64,000 nucleotides of DNA from DAOUJW01 sp965218945 (GCA_965218945.1 OZ244718.1:1860001-1924000), one strand, 5' to 3'. Shown: positions 27,219 to 36,536, numbered from the stretch's first letter. Notes: generated by a model from the sequence alone, not told the origin. Numbers and translations are program-made.

Positions 27219-29186
27219 CTATTGGGCCAGCCACATCCTCTCGTGCATCACGTACTTCGTGTTGGAATACAGGTCGTAGCCCCTCCACCCCTTGAGCTCC
27301 ACTCTCCACGAGGGGAAGATGTTGGTCCATCCCATCACTACGTACTGAGCCACTTCATCTAAGATTTTCATGTCCAACTGCCGGATCAACTCCTTGCGCT
27401 TCAGCGGGTCCAACTCCAGGGTCTGGGCCCGTATCAGCTCTTCCACTTCCGCCATCACCTCAGGCTGCTCCTCCCACCGCGCTCCTATCGACGCCTCTCT
27501 GCCAACGGGGAGGAACTCCCGTATGTAGCTATCATAGAGGCGATCATCCGGGTCTCCGATAACGGAAGATGTGAATGAGCCGACACTGAAGTCAAAGTTG
27601 CCGCTGTTAGTGACGGGGGTAACAGCCGCCGTCTCCCTAAAGTCCGAAGCGACTTCCATGCCGAGGTTTCTCCCGAGCTGGTCCATGACCCACAGGCAAC
27701 CGTCTACGTTGGAAACCGTCTCGGTCCTTCCCAAGCACTTCGCCGTTGGACGGTTCCCCACCCCAAACACCTCGTCCATTAGCCTGTTGGCCTCAGCAAG
27801 GTCCTCGTCCTTGGGCTGACGATAGCCCGGCCACATCGCGATCTCCTCCTGGGTAGGAGCAAAGAAGGTCCCGGGCGCCATGGTTTGCGCTAGCTGCGTC
27901 CCCTCAATAGTGCTGTCGCCAACCCTCACTCGGCGGAAAGCCTTCCACTCCTCTCGGTCTAAGGCCAAGTGAATGGCCTTTCTCACCCGGAGATCATCCC
28001 AAGGCGCCCTGGCGCCAAAGTAGACTGTCCTGGCCCAGTGATTCAGCTGGTCATTGACGACGATAGTGTCCTGGAAGTCCCGGAGGGCCTGCTCCGCCTG
28101 CCCGGAGGTGAAGCCGTAGCTCCCCTCGCCGTAGTAGTGGACTTTGCCCGTGGCCAGCGCCGTGAATCGACTGCCGGGGTCCTTGATCACCACGTTGTGG
28201 TACTTGTCTATGAGCGGCAACCCCTCCCGCCAGTAGTTGGGATTGGCGTCAAAGGTGGTGCTTACGCTAACGTTGATATCCACCGGTATAAATGGCCCTG
28301 TGCCGTGCATAGAATAGAAGTTGTCGGGAAGCTCCGTGTCCCCGAAGGAGCGACCCTCCCTTTCACCATAATCGTGGACCCAGGCGATGAAGTCCTTGTC
28401 CTGGATCGATGCGGAATGGCCGGCCAGTATGCCCATTGTTTTAGCCATGGTCCGGTCGAAGTGCATTACAAAGGCGTACCCCCGCGGGCCATCCGGACAG
28501 CTGGTGCTTTCGAGGTGCCCCAGATACACCTTACCTCTGTTTATGGGGTACCCCGTCTCCCACTCCGGCGCCGAGACGAAACGGTCATAGGTGGCCTTGG
28601 CGTCCTCGCAGACGAACTCATCACCCAGGATCTTACCGCCATTGAACTCCTCCGGAACTACGGAGTGTTCCGTCATCTTCTCGTGGAACATGACCCCTTC
28701 ATACAGCTTCATGGTGATGGTCTTGCCGTCTTCGGACACGTCCCAACTCTCCACCAGGTCGCCCTCTATGGCCGTAAGGTCCCCCTGCCAGGCATCAATA
28801 CGGAACAGGGTGTTCACCGGGAGGCCGCGGAAACACCCGTGAGTGTAGCAGCAGCCTTGGCCGGTGGTATTGAACGTGGTAGAGTCCCCCTGGGCTCCAA
28901 AGATGTAGGTCCCGCCCTTGACGGGCTCACCCCACGCCGGATCATAGCCCGGGCTCTGCAAATACCTGTCCATCCACGTTAGATCCGTTTCAATCACATC
29001 CACCGGAGTCGCCGTGGGCTGCGGCCCTACCGGCGCTGACGCCGACGTGGCAGTGGGTGGCGGAGACGTGGCCGGAGGACTGGTAGGCGTTGCGTCATCA
29101 CTCGCACACGCCAGGGCAACCACCAACATTGTGATTGCTAATACCGCTATCATTGGTCGCAGTATCGACGCATTGCGTAACCGCAT
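27219..29186 (-). CDS. SBP-13: family-5 solute-binding lipoprotein (clade A/B mosaic)
   Basis: 655 residues, lipid Cys27. The N-lobe is clade A (GCCYTHGCFRGLPVNTLF, GDEFVCEDAKATYDRF, KTMGILAGHSASIQDKDF). From about residue 340 it switches to clade B (KDPGSRFTALATGKVHYYGEG, then GFTSGQAEQALRDF, then RVRVGDSTIEGT), and it returns to clade-A-like GNFDFSVGSFTSSVIGDPDD in the C-lobe. TETVSNVDGC replaces NQSDIDAC. An IS1-type element lies 82 bp upstream of the ATG. The mosaic structure implies intragenic recombination between paralogues. Confidence 0.9.
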   Translation of the reverse strand: MRLRNASILRPMIAVLAITMLVVALACASDDATPTSPPATSPPPTATSASAPVGPQPTATPVDVIETDLTWMDRYLQSPGYDPAWGEPVKGGTYIFGAQGDSTTFNTTGQGCCYTHGCFRGLPVNTLFRIDAWQGDLTAIEGDLVESWDVSEDGKTITMKLYEGVMFHEKMTEHSVVPEEFNGGKILGDEFVCEDAKATYDRFVSAPEWETGYPINRGKVYLGHLESTSCPDGPRGYAFVMHFDRTMAKTMGILAGHSASIQDKDFIAWVHDYGEREGRSFGDTELPDNFYSMHGTGPFIPVDINVSVSTTFDANPNYWREGLPLIDKYHNVVIKDPGSRFTALATGKVHYYGEGSYGFTSGQAEQALRDFQDTIVVNDQLNHWARTVYFGARAPWDDLRVRKAIHLALDREEWKAFRRVRVGDSTIEGTQLAQTMAPGTFFAPTQEEIAMWPGYRQPKDEDLAEANRLMDEVFGVGNRPTAKCLGRTETVSNVDGCLWVMDQLGRNLGMEVASDFRETAAVTPVTNSGNFDFSVGSFTSSVIGDPDDRLYDSYIREFLPVGREASIGARWEEQPEVMAEVEELIRAQTLELDPLKRKELIRQLDMKILDEVAQYVVMGWTNIFPSWRVELKGWRGYDLYSNTKYVMHERMWLAQ

Positions 29187-29224
29187 GTCTCACCCTCCTG
29201 TAGTTGGAGTTGCAGATTGGCGGA

Positions 29225-29253
29225 AGGCTAGCACTACCCGTAGGAATTGTCAA
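29225..29253 (-). promoter_or_regulatory. Promoter of SBP-13
   Basis: TTGACA (29253-29248), 17-nt spacer, TAGCCT (29230-29225). This region is almost the same as the SBP-05 promoter and has the same IS position. Confidence 0.8.
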
Positions 29254-29291
29254 TAGAGTTGAGTCTAGGGTATTCCCGGGTTGTGTTGGTA

Positions 29292-29765
29292 TTAGATCAA
29301 GCCAAGGCGCAGGCACATCAGAGCGATGGAGTTCCGCAGCATGATCGCGCTCTTGCTATACCCCTTCGTCCTGCGGTGGAGGCGGTTCAACTTGCTCCGC
29401 CATACCGAGTGCAGTCCTTCATTTCTGTTCACCGCTCCACCCTTGCCTGTTACGTGCCGGTTGGCGGGCAGCCATCCATACACCCTATAGCCATCAGTGT
29501 GGTATTGCTCCGCCTCAGGCAACCGGTTGTACAGCTTCAGGAAAGTGGCCTCGGTCCGGTCTCCCACTTCAAAGTCCACCCAGCGCCTACCATCCCATTC
29601 CTCTATCACCGCCGTCCAGACCCACATATCCCGGCGTTTCCCACGCCGCCGGGCTCCTACATATAGCCTGCCCCCGGCTTGAACGGGGGTCCACATCTCA
29701 TCAAAGGATATGACCCGGGCCGGCTTCGGACCCCGCCTCCACTCCTCCACCAGAGTCCCCATCAA
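29292..29765 (-). CDS. IS1-type transposase catalytic part, copy 2
   Basis: About 157 codons with the same DDE landmarks as copy 1: FDEMW, TDGYRVYG, NRNEGLHS and the basic tail RTKGYSKS. The A7 at 29791-29785 and the +1/-2 frame relation are conserved. The catalytic frame looks intact, but the partner frame is broken, so this copy is probably not autonomous. Confidence 0.75.
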   Translation of the reverse strand: MMGTLVEEWRRGPKPARVISFDEMWTPVQAGGRLYVGARRRGKRRDMWVWTAVIEEWDGRRWVDFEVGDRTEATFLKLYNRLPEAEQYHTDGYRVYGWLPANRHVTGKGGAVNRNEGLHSVWRSKLNRLHRRTKGYSKSAIMLRNSIALMCLRLGLI

Positions 29766-30074
29766 TTCCCAAGCCCAACTGGCTTTTTTTGACCCAGGAA
29801 TACACGGTGCCCGGCTTTACACCCATCACTCGGCTGATGGCCTCCATGCTGCTCCCATCACTATACATGGATACCGCCCGCGCTTTCACCTGCTCCGACC
29901 TATGAGGGCGTTCCGTCCCAGGAATGAAATGATACAAGCATTGCCCGCATCTATACAGCCTGCCCCTGTGAAAACAGGGGTCTGTTTGCCCCTTGACCGC
30001 CCATATTTGGGCAGCCAATTCGACCCGCACCGGGGACACTGCTCCCCGTCTCGATATGCTCTTCGTTGTGCCAC
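29701..30074 (-). pseudogene. Disrupted InsA-like gene, IS1-type copy 2
   Basis: The zinc-ribbon start (MAQRRAYRDGEQCPRCGSNW) reads to GKQT, then shifts frame because of a 22-bp insertion relative to copy 1 and ends after 62 codons. The remainder (YRCGQCLYHFIPGT through SWVKKS) continues in another frame to 29701. The insert carries an 18-bp palindrome. Confidence 0.8.
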
Positions 30075-30187
30075 GTGTATACCTCCCTATACTCGCGGCA
30101 GTCTCCCTCTCTCACCTTATTATCCCATGACCAACACATGTTGGGAATACCGAGGTGGAGAAAGATACGAGCAGTAATCCGATAATA

Positions 30188-30228
30188 AAGAGGGTGCCCC
30201 TCGCATTCGGAACGAGGGGCGCCCTCTT
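30188..30228 (-). terminator. Terminator of SBP-14
   Basis: Stem AAGAGGGTGCCCCTCG with a CATTCGGAA loop (one G.T pair). Part of a block of about 130 bp repeated at 32298. Confidence 0.87.
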
Positions 30229-30262
30229 CGATTCTATAGGTGATTACACCATGTCCAGTCCT

Positions 30263-32224
30263 CTATTCGACCAGCCACATCCTCTCATTCTGAACCCACT
30301 TCGTGTAGGAGTAGAGGTCATACCCCTTCCAGCCCTTCAGCTCCACCCTCCATCCAGGGAAGATCAGGCTCCAGCCCACCACAATGTGTTCAGCGACGTC
30401 ATTCAGGAGTTTCAGGTCCAACTCCCGGACCATCTCCTTACGCTTCAACGGGTCCAACTCTTGGGACTGGGCCCGAATCATCCTCTCCACCTCTGCCATC
30501 ACCTCCGGCTGCTCCGCCCACCGAGCTCCTATATACGATTGGGCGCTGGCAGAGACGAACTCCAGTACGTTATTAGCGTAGAGATCGTCATCAGGGTCTC
30601 CGATCGCCGAAGACATAGCTGAGCTGATGGCGAAGTCGAAGTTGCCACTGGTAGTGATAGGCGTCCTAGCCGCAGACTCCATGAAGTCCGAGCCGATCTC
30701 CATGCCCAGGCTCTTCCCCAGATTGTCCATCACATACAGGCACGCATCTATATCAGACTGGTCAGTGACAACTGCCAAACACTTCGCCGTGGGCCTGTTC
30801 CCCACCCCAAACACCTCATCCATCAGCCGGTTGGCCTCTGCCACATCCTCATCCTTCGGCTGACGATACCCAGGCCACGTCCTTATCTCCTCCTCCGTAG
30901 GCGCATAGAAGGTGCCCGGCGGTATCGTGTGCGCCAGTTTCATACCCTCGTAGCCCTCTATCCTGTAGAAGTCCAACCAGCCTTCTCGGTTCAGGGCCAG
31001 GGAGATGGCCCTCCTCACCCGTACATCATCCCACGGGGGCTTGGCGCCGAAGTAGATGGTTCTGGCCCAGTGGTTCAGCTGGTTATTGATGACGATACTG
31101 TCCGGGAAGTCCCGGATGGCCTGTCGCGCCTGCCCGGGGGTCATGCTCCAGCTACCTTCACCCATATAGTGGATCTTCCCCGTGGCCAGTGCCGTGAACC
31201 TAGTCCCAATGTCCTTGATCACCACGTTCTGGTATGTGTCCAGCAGAGGCAAACCATCCCTGAAGTAGTTGGGATTGGCATCAAATGTGGTCCTTACACT
31301 CGTGTTGATATCGGTGGGCATAAAGGCCCCCGTGCCGTGCAAGGCATAGAAGTTGGCAGGAGACTCCGTGTCCGAAAAGGAGCGTCCCTCCCTTTCGCCA
31401 AAGTCGTTGATCCAAGCGATGTAGTCCTTATCAAGGATGACCACTGCGCGGCCGCTCAGTATCCCCATAGTCTTTGCCATAGGCCGCTCAAATTGCATCA
31501 CAAAGGTGTACCCGCGGGGACCATCGGGACAACTGGCACTCTCTAGGTGCCCAAGATCCGCCTTACCACTGGTGAATCTGGTCTCCCACTCCGGTGGCCA
31601 GACGTAGCGCTCATAGCTGGCCTTGGCGTCCTCGCAGACGAACTCGTCGCCGTTGATCCTGCCACCGTTGAACTCGTCTGGTATGACATACTCGTCCGGT
31701 ACGTTGGGGTTATCCTGAAACATCACCCCCTCTTGGAGCTTCATGGTCAGAGTCATGCCGTCATCGGACATGTCCCAACTCTCTACCAGGTCCCCCTCAA
31801 TGGTAGTTAGATCCCCTGTCCAAGCGTCTATGCGGAACAAAGAATTCGAGGGGAGTCCACGGAAACAGCCGTGAAAGTAACAGCAGACATGTGTCCCGTA
31901 GTTGAAAATTGTAAGGTCCCGTTGGGCTCCAAAGACAAAGGTCCCACCCGTCTTGGGTTCACCCCACGCAGGATCATACCCTGGGCTCTGGAGATAGCGC
32001 TCCATCCATGTAAGGTCCGCCATCGTCTCCGGTACCATTGTAGCCGTGGGCTGCCCGTCTAACGTCAAGGGCGTAGCCGCGGCCGGCGACGTTGCCGTGG
32101 GCGGCGTTGTGGGTGGACTGGTAGGCGTTGCGTCATCACTCGCACACGCCAAGGCAACCACCAACATTGTGATTGCTAATACCGCTACTATTGGCTTAAA
32201 TATCGACGTATTACGTGAAATCAT
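30263..32224 (-). CDS. SBP-14: family-5 solute-binding lipoprotein (clade A)
   Basis: 653 residues, lipid Cys27. N-lobe HVCCYFHGCFRGLPSNSLF; insert NPNVPDEYVIPDEFNGGRINGDE is unique. Its tether SPAAATPLTLDGQPTATMVP is the same as in SBP-22, 17 kb away, down to the DNA level over about 70 bp, although the two binding domains differ: a gene-conversion signature. C-terminus VQNERMWLVE. The stop-proximal DNA and terminator are almost the same as those of SBP-15. Confidence 0.9.
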   Translation of the reverse strand: MISRNTSIFKPIVAVLAITMLVVALACASDDATPTSPPTTPPTATSPAAATPLTLDGQPTATMVPETMADLTWMERYLQSPGYDPAWGEPKTGGTFVFGAQRDLTIFNYGTHVCCYFHGCFRGLPSNSLFRIDAWTGDLTTIEGDLVESWDMSDDGMTLTMKLQEGVMFQDNPNVPDEYVIPDEFNGGRINGDEFVCEDAKASYERYVWPPEWETRFTSGKADLGHLESASCPDGPRGYTFVMQFERPMAKTMGILSGRAVVILDKDYIAWINDFGEREGRSFSDTESPANFYALHGTGAFMPTDINTSVRTTFDANPNYFRDGLPLLDTYQNVVIKDIGTRFTALATGKIHYMGEGSWSMTPGQARQAIRDFPDSIVINNQLNHWARTIYFGAKPPWDDVRVRRAISLALNREGWLDFYRIEGYEGMKLAHTIPPGTFYAPTEEEIRTWPGYRQPKDEDVAEANRLMDEVFGVGNRPTAKCLAVVTDQSDIDACLYVMDNLGKSLGMEIGSDFMESAARTPITTSGNFDFAISSAMSSAIGDPDDDLYANNVLEFVSASAQSYIGARWAEQPEVMAEVERMIRAQSQELDPLKRKEMVRELDLKLLNDVAEHIVVGWSLIFPGWRVELKGWKGYDLYSYTKWVQNERMWLVE

Positions 32225-32262
32225 TTCTCATCCTCCTAATCTTGGAGTTATAGAAGACCCTA

Positions 32263-32291
32263 AAGATATCCTTATTCGTACCTATTGTCAA
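32263..32291 (-). promoter_or_regulatory. Promoter of SBP-14
   Basis: TTGACA (32291-32286), 17-nt spacer, TATCTT (32268-32263), 39 nt from the ATG. Confidence 0.78.
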
Positions 32292-32335
32292 TGGAGATAC
32301 GGGTGGAGAAAGATACGAGCAGTAATCCGATAATA

Positions 32336-32376
32336 AAGAGGGCGCCCCTCGCATTCGGAACGAGGGGCGCCCTCTT
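32336..32376 (-). terminator. Terminator of SBP-15
   Basis: Stem AAGAGGGCGCCCCTCG, loop CATTCGGAA. Matches the SBP-14 terminator except for one base. Confidence 0.88.
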
Positions 32377-32410
32377 CGATTCTATAGGTGATTACACCAT
32401 GTCCAGTCCT

Positions 32411-34369
32411 CTATTCGACCAGCCACACCCTCTCCCAGATGGCCCACTTGGTGGAGGAGTAGAAGTTGTAGCCCTTGAACCCCCTCAATTCCGTTCTCCA
32501 AGAGGGGAAAATGTTGGTCCACCCCAGCGTAGCCCGCCAATGGACCTCGTCCGCAAACTTCCTCTCGAGCTCCCTTACCACTTTCAGGCGCTTCTGCGGG
32601 TCTAACTCCGCGGACTGGGCCAGGGCCATGGACTCCATCTCCGTCATCACCCCGGGCATCTCCGCCCAAAGCCCGTCGTGCTCCACCTTGTCTTTGGCGA
32701 GGCCGAAACCCGCTAGGCGAAGGTACTGGTCGTCCGGGTCCCCGATTACGGTAGACGGAGAGGAGTTGACGTAGAGGTCAAACCCGCCGCCATTCCTCCT
32801 CTCGCTGACCACCGCGGACTCAGCAAAGTCCGTGGTCACGATCCAGTTCAGGTGCTTCTTAAGCTGGTCAAGCACGAACAGGCAAGCGTCTACGTTGCTC
32901 TGGATACTGGCAGCTGCCATGCAGCCCAACCCCACGGGCCGGTTCCCCTCCCCGAACACCTCGTCCAGCAGGCGGTTGGCCTCGGCTATATCTTGGTCCT
33001 TGGGCTGGCGCAGGCCGGGCCACGTACTCAGCTCTTCTTTCGGGGTGGCCCAAATGGTGCCCGGCGGCATCAAGTGCGCCAAGTTCGTCCCCTCAAGTAC
33101 GGTGTCTCCTACCCTAACCCTCCTGAAATCCGCCCACTCGGCCCGATCCAGGGCCAAGTGCACGGCCTTCCTCACCCGTACGTCATCGAATGGGTGCCTC
33201 GTCGGGTTGAACTCCAGTCCCCGGGCCCACATGTTCGTTTGGGCGTTGATCTCTATCAGATCGGGGAAGTCCCGCATAGCCTGCTCCACCTGCCCAGAGG
33301 TAAAGGAGTAGCTCCCCTCTCCGAAGAAGTGGATCTTGCCTGACACCAAGGCCGTGAACCGGGTTCCATTGTCCTTGATCACCACGTTTCTGAATTCGCC
33401 CAGGAGCGGCAACCCCTCCCGCCAGTAGGTGGGATTGGCACGATACGTGCTACTGATGCTCAATTCGATATCCACGGGCACAAAAGGTCCTGTGCCGTGC
33501 AGCGCAAGGAAGTTGTCAGGAACCTCCGTGTCTAGGAAGGCGCGGTCCTCCGCTTCGCCAAAGGCATCGATCCACTCGATGAAGTCCTTGTCTAACATTG
33601 GGAAGTAGCCGCCGGAGCTCATGGCTGCCATGGTCTTGGCCAAGGGGGCGCTAAAGCTCATCACAAGGGTATATCCCCGAGGGCCATCGGTGCAGGCGAC
33701 ACTTTCCAGGTGATTGAAAGCCGCCGGGGACCTGGTAATTCTCGTCTCCCACTCCTTCGGCCACACGTTACGCTCCACGGTGGCCTTGGCGTCTTCGCAG
33801 ACGAACTCGTCGCCCAGGATTTTACCGCCGTTGAACTCATCCGGCACTGTAGACTCCGTCGGCATGCTGCTCTTGTCGAAGAACATCACCCCCTCCCGGA
33901 GCTGCATAGTCAGGGTCATCAAGTCTTCGGACATCTTCCAACTCTCTACCAGGTCCCCTTCAATGGCGTCGAGCTTCCCTTGCCAGACGTCAATGCGGAA
34001 CAGGGCGTTGAAGGGCATATCCCAACAGCCGTGAGTGTAGCAGCCACCCATAGTCGTAACGGGCGTAGGTTTGCCGTCCCGGTTGGCTCCGAAGACAACG
34101 GTGCCGCCTGTCTTGGGCTCCCCCCAATCCGGATTGTACCCCGGGCTCTTCAGGTACCGCTCTATCCACGTCCCCTCCGCCGCCACCTGAGGCGCCGCCG
34201 TGGCCGTAGGTTGCCCGTCCATCGACGGCGACGTGGCTGTGGGCGGGACCGCCGTAGGGGCGGTGGTTGGCGTTGCGTCATCACTCGCACACGCCAGGGC
34301 AACCACCAACATTGTGATTGCTAATACCGCTATTATTGGCTTAAATATCGACGTATTACGTGAAAGCAT
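32411..34369 (-). CDS. SBP-15: family-5 solute-binding lipoprotein (clade B)
   Basis: 652 residues, lipid Cys27. Strongly clade B: GGCYTHGCWDMPFNALF (first Cys of CCY lost, as in SBP-02), GEGSYSFTSGQVEQAMRDF, RVRVGDTVLEGTNLAHLMPPGT, and FNPTRHPFDD. SIQSNVDAC replaces NQSDIDAC; the C-terminus IWERVWLVE is close to SBP-02. The signal peptide matches SBP-14 (MLSRNTSIFKPI), so leader and mature domain have different histories. Confidence 0.9.
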   Translation of the reverse strand: MLSRNTSIFKPIIAVLAITMLVVALACASDDATPTTAPTAVPPTATSPSMDGQPTATAAPQVAAEGTWIERYLKSPGYNPDWGEPKTGGTVVFGANRDGKPTPVTTMGGCYTHGCWDMPFNALFRIDVWQGKLDAIEGDLVESWKMSEDLMTLTMQLREGVMFFDKSSMPTESTVPDEFNGGKILGDEFVCEDAKATVERNVWPKEWETRITRSPAAFNHLESVACTDGPRGYTLVMSFSAPLAKTMAAMSSGGYFPMLDKDFIEWIDAFGEAEDRAFLDTEVPDNFLALHGTGPFVPVDIELSISSTYRANPTYWREGLPLLGEFRNVVIKDNGTRFTALVSGKIHFFGEGSYSFTSGQVEQAMRDFPDLIEINAQTNMWARGLEFNPTRHPFDDVRVRKAVHLALDRAEWADFRRVRVGDTVLEGTNLAHLMPPGTIWATPKEELSTWPGLRQPKDQDIAEANRLLDEVFGEGNRPVGLGCMAAASIQSNVDACLFVLDQLKKHLNWIVTTDFAESAVVSERRNGGGFDLYVNSSPSTVIGDPDDQYLRLAGFGLAKDKVEHDGLWAEMPGVMTEMESMALAQSAELDPQKRLKVVRELERKFADEVHWRATLGWTNIFPSWRTELRGFKGYNFYSSTKWAIWERVWLVE

Positions 34370-34407
34370 TTCTCATCCTCCTAATCTTGGAGTTATAGAA
34401 GACTCTA

Positions 34408-34436
34408 ACGATATCCTTATTCGTACCCCTTGTCAA
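34408..34436 (-). promoter_or_regulatory. Promoter of SBP-15
   Basis: TTGACA (34436-34431), 17-nt spacer, TATCGT (34413-34408), 39 nt from the ATG. Confidence 0.75.
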
Positions 34437-34480
34437 TGGAGTTGAGGTGGAGAAAGATACGAGCAGTAATCCGATAATAA

Positions 34481-34519
34481 AGAGGGCACCCCTCGCATTC
34501 GGAACGAGGGGCGCCCTCT
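34481..34519 (-). terminator. Terminator of SBP-16
   Basis: Stem AGAGGG(C)ACCCCTCG with the CATTCGGAA loop; third member of the 30188/32336 group. Confidence 0.85.
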
Positions 34520-34554
34520 CGAAACCTGTGGATACAGCGACCCCGTCCAGTACT

Positions 34555-36498
34555 CTAATTCGCCAGCCACATCCTCTCGTTCATAGCGTATTTGGTGTAG
34601 GAGTAAAGGTCATAACCCCGCCACCCCTTCAACTCCACCCGCCAGCCGGGAAAGATCAAGCTCCACCCCACCAATATGTACTGAGCAACATCGTTATGGA
34701 TCTTCAGGTCCATCTCCCGCACCAATTCTTTCCTCTTGATGGGATCCAACTCACGGGACTGGTTCCTGAGCATTGTCTCCACCTCTGCCATCACCTCCGG
34801 CTGCTCATCCCATCTGGCGGATATAATCGTCTTGATACTGGAGTAAGCCAAATCCGGAATGTAGGTGAAATAGAGCCCGTCATCCGGGTCGCCGATTACT
34901 GTAGACGTGTATGAGCTAATGCGAAAGTCAAAGTTACCACTTTCGGCTATAGGTGTCTGAGCTGCCGTCTCTCCAAAGTCCGAGCCGATCTCCATCCCCA
35001 GGTTCTTGCCCAGGTTGTCCATGACGAACAGACATGCATCTATGTCCGACTGGTTTGTAACTGAGGCCATACACTCTGCCGTGGGACGATTCCCGGCTCC
35101 AAACACCTCATCCATCAGTCTGTTCGCCTCCGCCACATCCTCGTCCTTGGGTTGGCGGTACCCGGGCCATGTCCTTATCTCCTCTTCCGTCGGAGCGTAG
35201 AACGTTCCAGGCGCCATGGTATGGGCCAGCTTCATACCCTCGTAACCAGATATCCGATAGAAGTCAAGCCACTGGTCACGGTCCAGAGCCAGGGTGATGG
35301 CTTTTCTCACCCTTACGTCATTCCAGGGCGCCCTGGAACCAAAGGCAATAGTCCGGGCCCAGTGGTTAAGCTGGTTGTTGATAACTATCCGGTCCGAGAA
35401 GTCCCGGATAGCCTGCTCAGCCTGACCGGGAGTCATGCTCCAGCTGCCCTCGCCCATGTAGTGGATCTTCCCGGTAGCCAAGGCAGTGAAACGGCTTCCT
35501 ATATCCTTGATGACCACATTCTGGTACCTGTCCAGCAAGGGCAATCCCTCTCGCCAATAGTTGGGATTGGCCTTGAACATGGTGCTGACGCTCCTGTTGA
35601 TCTCAACAGGTACAAATGGCCCTGTGCCATGCATTGCATAGAAGTTGGCCGGCACCTCATTGTCAAGGAAGGAAGTACCCTCTCTCTCGCCAAAGTCGTT
35701 GAGCCAGGCGATGTAGTCCTTGTCGAAAATTGTCGCGGCACGACCGGCCAATATACCCATTGTCTTGGCCATCGGACGCTCAAATTGCATCACAAATGTG
35801 TATCCTCGGTCTCCACCAGGACAGCTGGTGCTCTCGAGATGGTCGAGATCTGTCTTACCGGTGACTACTCTGGTCTCAAATTCTGGCGGCGAAGCGTACC
35901 GTTCCATAGAAGCTTTGACGTCCTCGCACACCATCTCGTCGCCCAGGATTAGCCCTCCGTTAAACTCCACCGGGACCGCCGTCTCTTCCGGCATGCTGGC
36001 CTCGTCGAAGAACATCACTCCCTGATGAAGCTGCATAGTAAGCGTCACACCGTCTTCGGACATGTCCCAACTCTCCACCAGGTCCCCCTCAATTGTGGTG
36101 AGGTCCCCAGTCCAGGGATCAATTCGGAGCAGCGAATTCACAGGGAGGCCCGCATAGCATCCGTGGGTGTAGCAGCAGCTTTGCCTGTGGGGATGGAAGG
36201 TCGTCCCGTCACGCTGCGCCCCGAAGACGAAGGTCCCGCCCTTAACGGGCTGACCCCAATCCGGATTGTATCCCGGGCTCTGCAAGTACCTGTCCATCCA
36301 TGCAAGATCCGTGTCTGGCGCCATCACCGGAGTTGCCGTGGCCTCCCCGTCCGGCATCGACGGTGAAGTGGCCGTGGGCGGAACCGCCGTAGGCGCGGCG
36401 GTGGGATCTTCACTCGCGCACGCCATGGCAACTACCAAAATGGTCGTTGCTAGCAACGCTGCTATATACCTTAATGTCACCGTATTACGTAACTTCAT
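34555..36498 (-). CDS. SBP-16: family-5 solute-binding lipoprotein (clade A)
   Basis: 647 residues, lipid Cys27 in a slightly altered lipobox (AMAC). The signal peptide is divergent (MKLRNTVTLRYIAALLATTI). N-lobe CCYTHGCYAGLPVNSLLRID; SCPGGDRG replaces the usual SCPDG. FTYIPDLAYSSIKTIIS in the C-lobe is unique. Of all array genes it has the weakest promoter match, so it may be poorly expressed. Confidence 0.9.
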   Translation of the reverse strand: MKLRNTVTLRYIAALLATTILVVAMACASEDPTAAPTAVPPTATSPSMPDGEATATPVMAPDTDLAWMDRYLQSPGYNPDWGQPVKGGTFVFGAQRDGTTFHPHRQSCCYTHGCYAGLPVNSLLRIDPWTGDLTTIEGDLVESWDMSEDGVTLTMQLHQGVMFFDEASMPEETAVPVEFNGGLILGDEMVCEDVKASMERYASPPEFETRVVTGKTDLDHLESTSCPGGDRGYTFVMQFERPMAKTMGILAGRAATIFDKDYIAWLNDFGEREGTSFLDNEVPANFYAMHGTGPFVPVEINRSVSTMFKANPNYWREGLPLLDRYQNVVIKDIGSRFTALATGKIHYMGEGSWSMTPGQAEQAIRDFSDRIVINNQLNHWARTIAFGSRAPWNDVRVRKAITLALDRDQWLDFYRISGYEGMKLAHTMAPGTFYAPTEEEIRTWPGYRQPKDEDVAEANRLMDEVFGAGNRPTAECMASVTNQSDIDACLFVMDNLGKNLGMEIGSDFGETAAQTPIAESGNFDFRISSYTSTVIGDPDDGLYFTYIPDLAYSSIKTIISARWDEQPEVMAEVETMLRNQSRELDPIKRKELVREMDLKIHNDVAQYILVGWSLIFPGWRVELKGWRGYDLYSYTKYAMNERMWLAN

Positions 36499-36536
36499 AT
36501 CTCCCCTTCCTGTTTATGGCGTTGTAGGTTGGCAAG

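Larger units (their letters stand above)
29269..30151 (-). mobile_element. IS1-type insertion sequence, copy 2 (883 bp)
   Basis: Ends GGTATTCCC (29269) and GGGAATACC (ending 30151). Diverged from copy 1 but collinear, except for a 22-bp insertion in the insA-like gene that contains the palindrome CCCCTG-N6-CAGGGG at 29963-29980. Flanks GAGTCTAG (left) and GAGGTGGA (right) do not match. The left flank equals that of copy 1, and the right flank belongs to the SBP-14/15/16 intergenic type. The locus is therefore probably a recombinant rather than a simple insertion. Confidence 0.85.
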
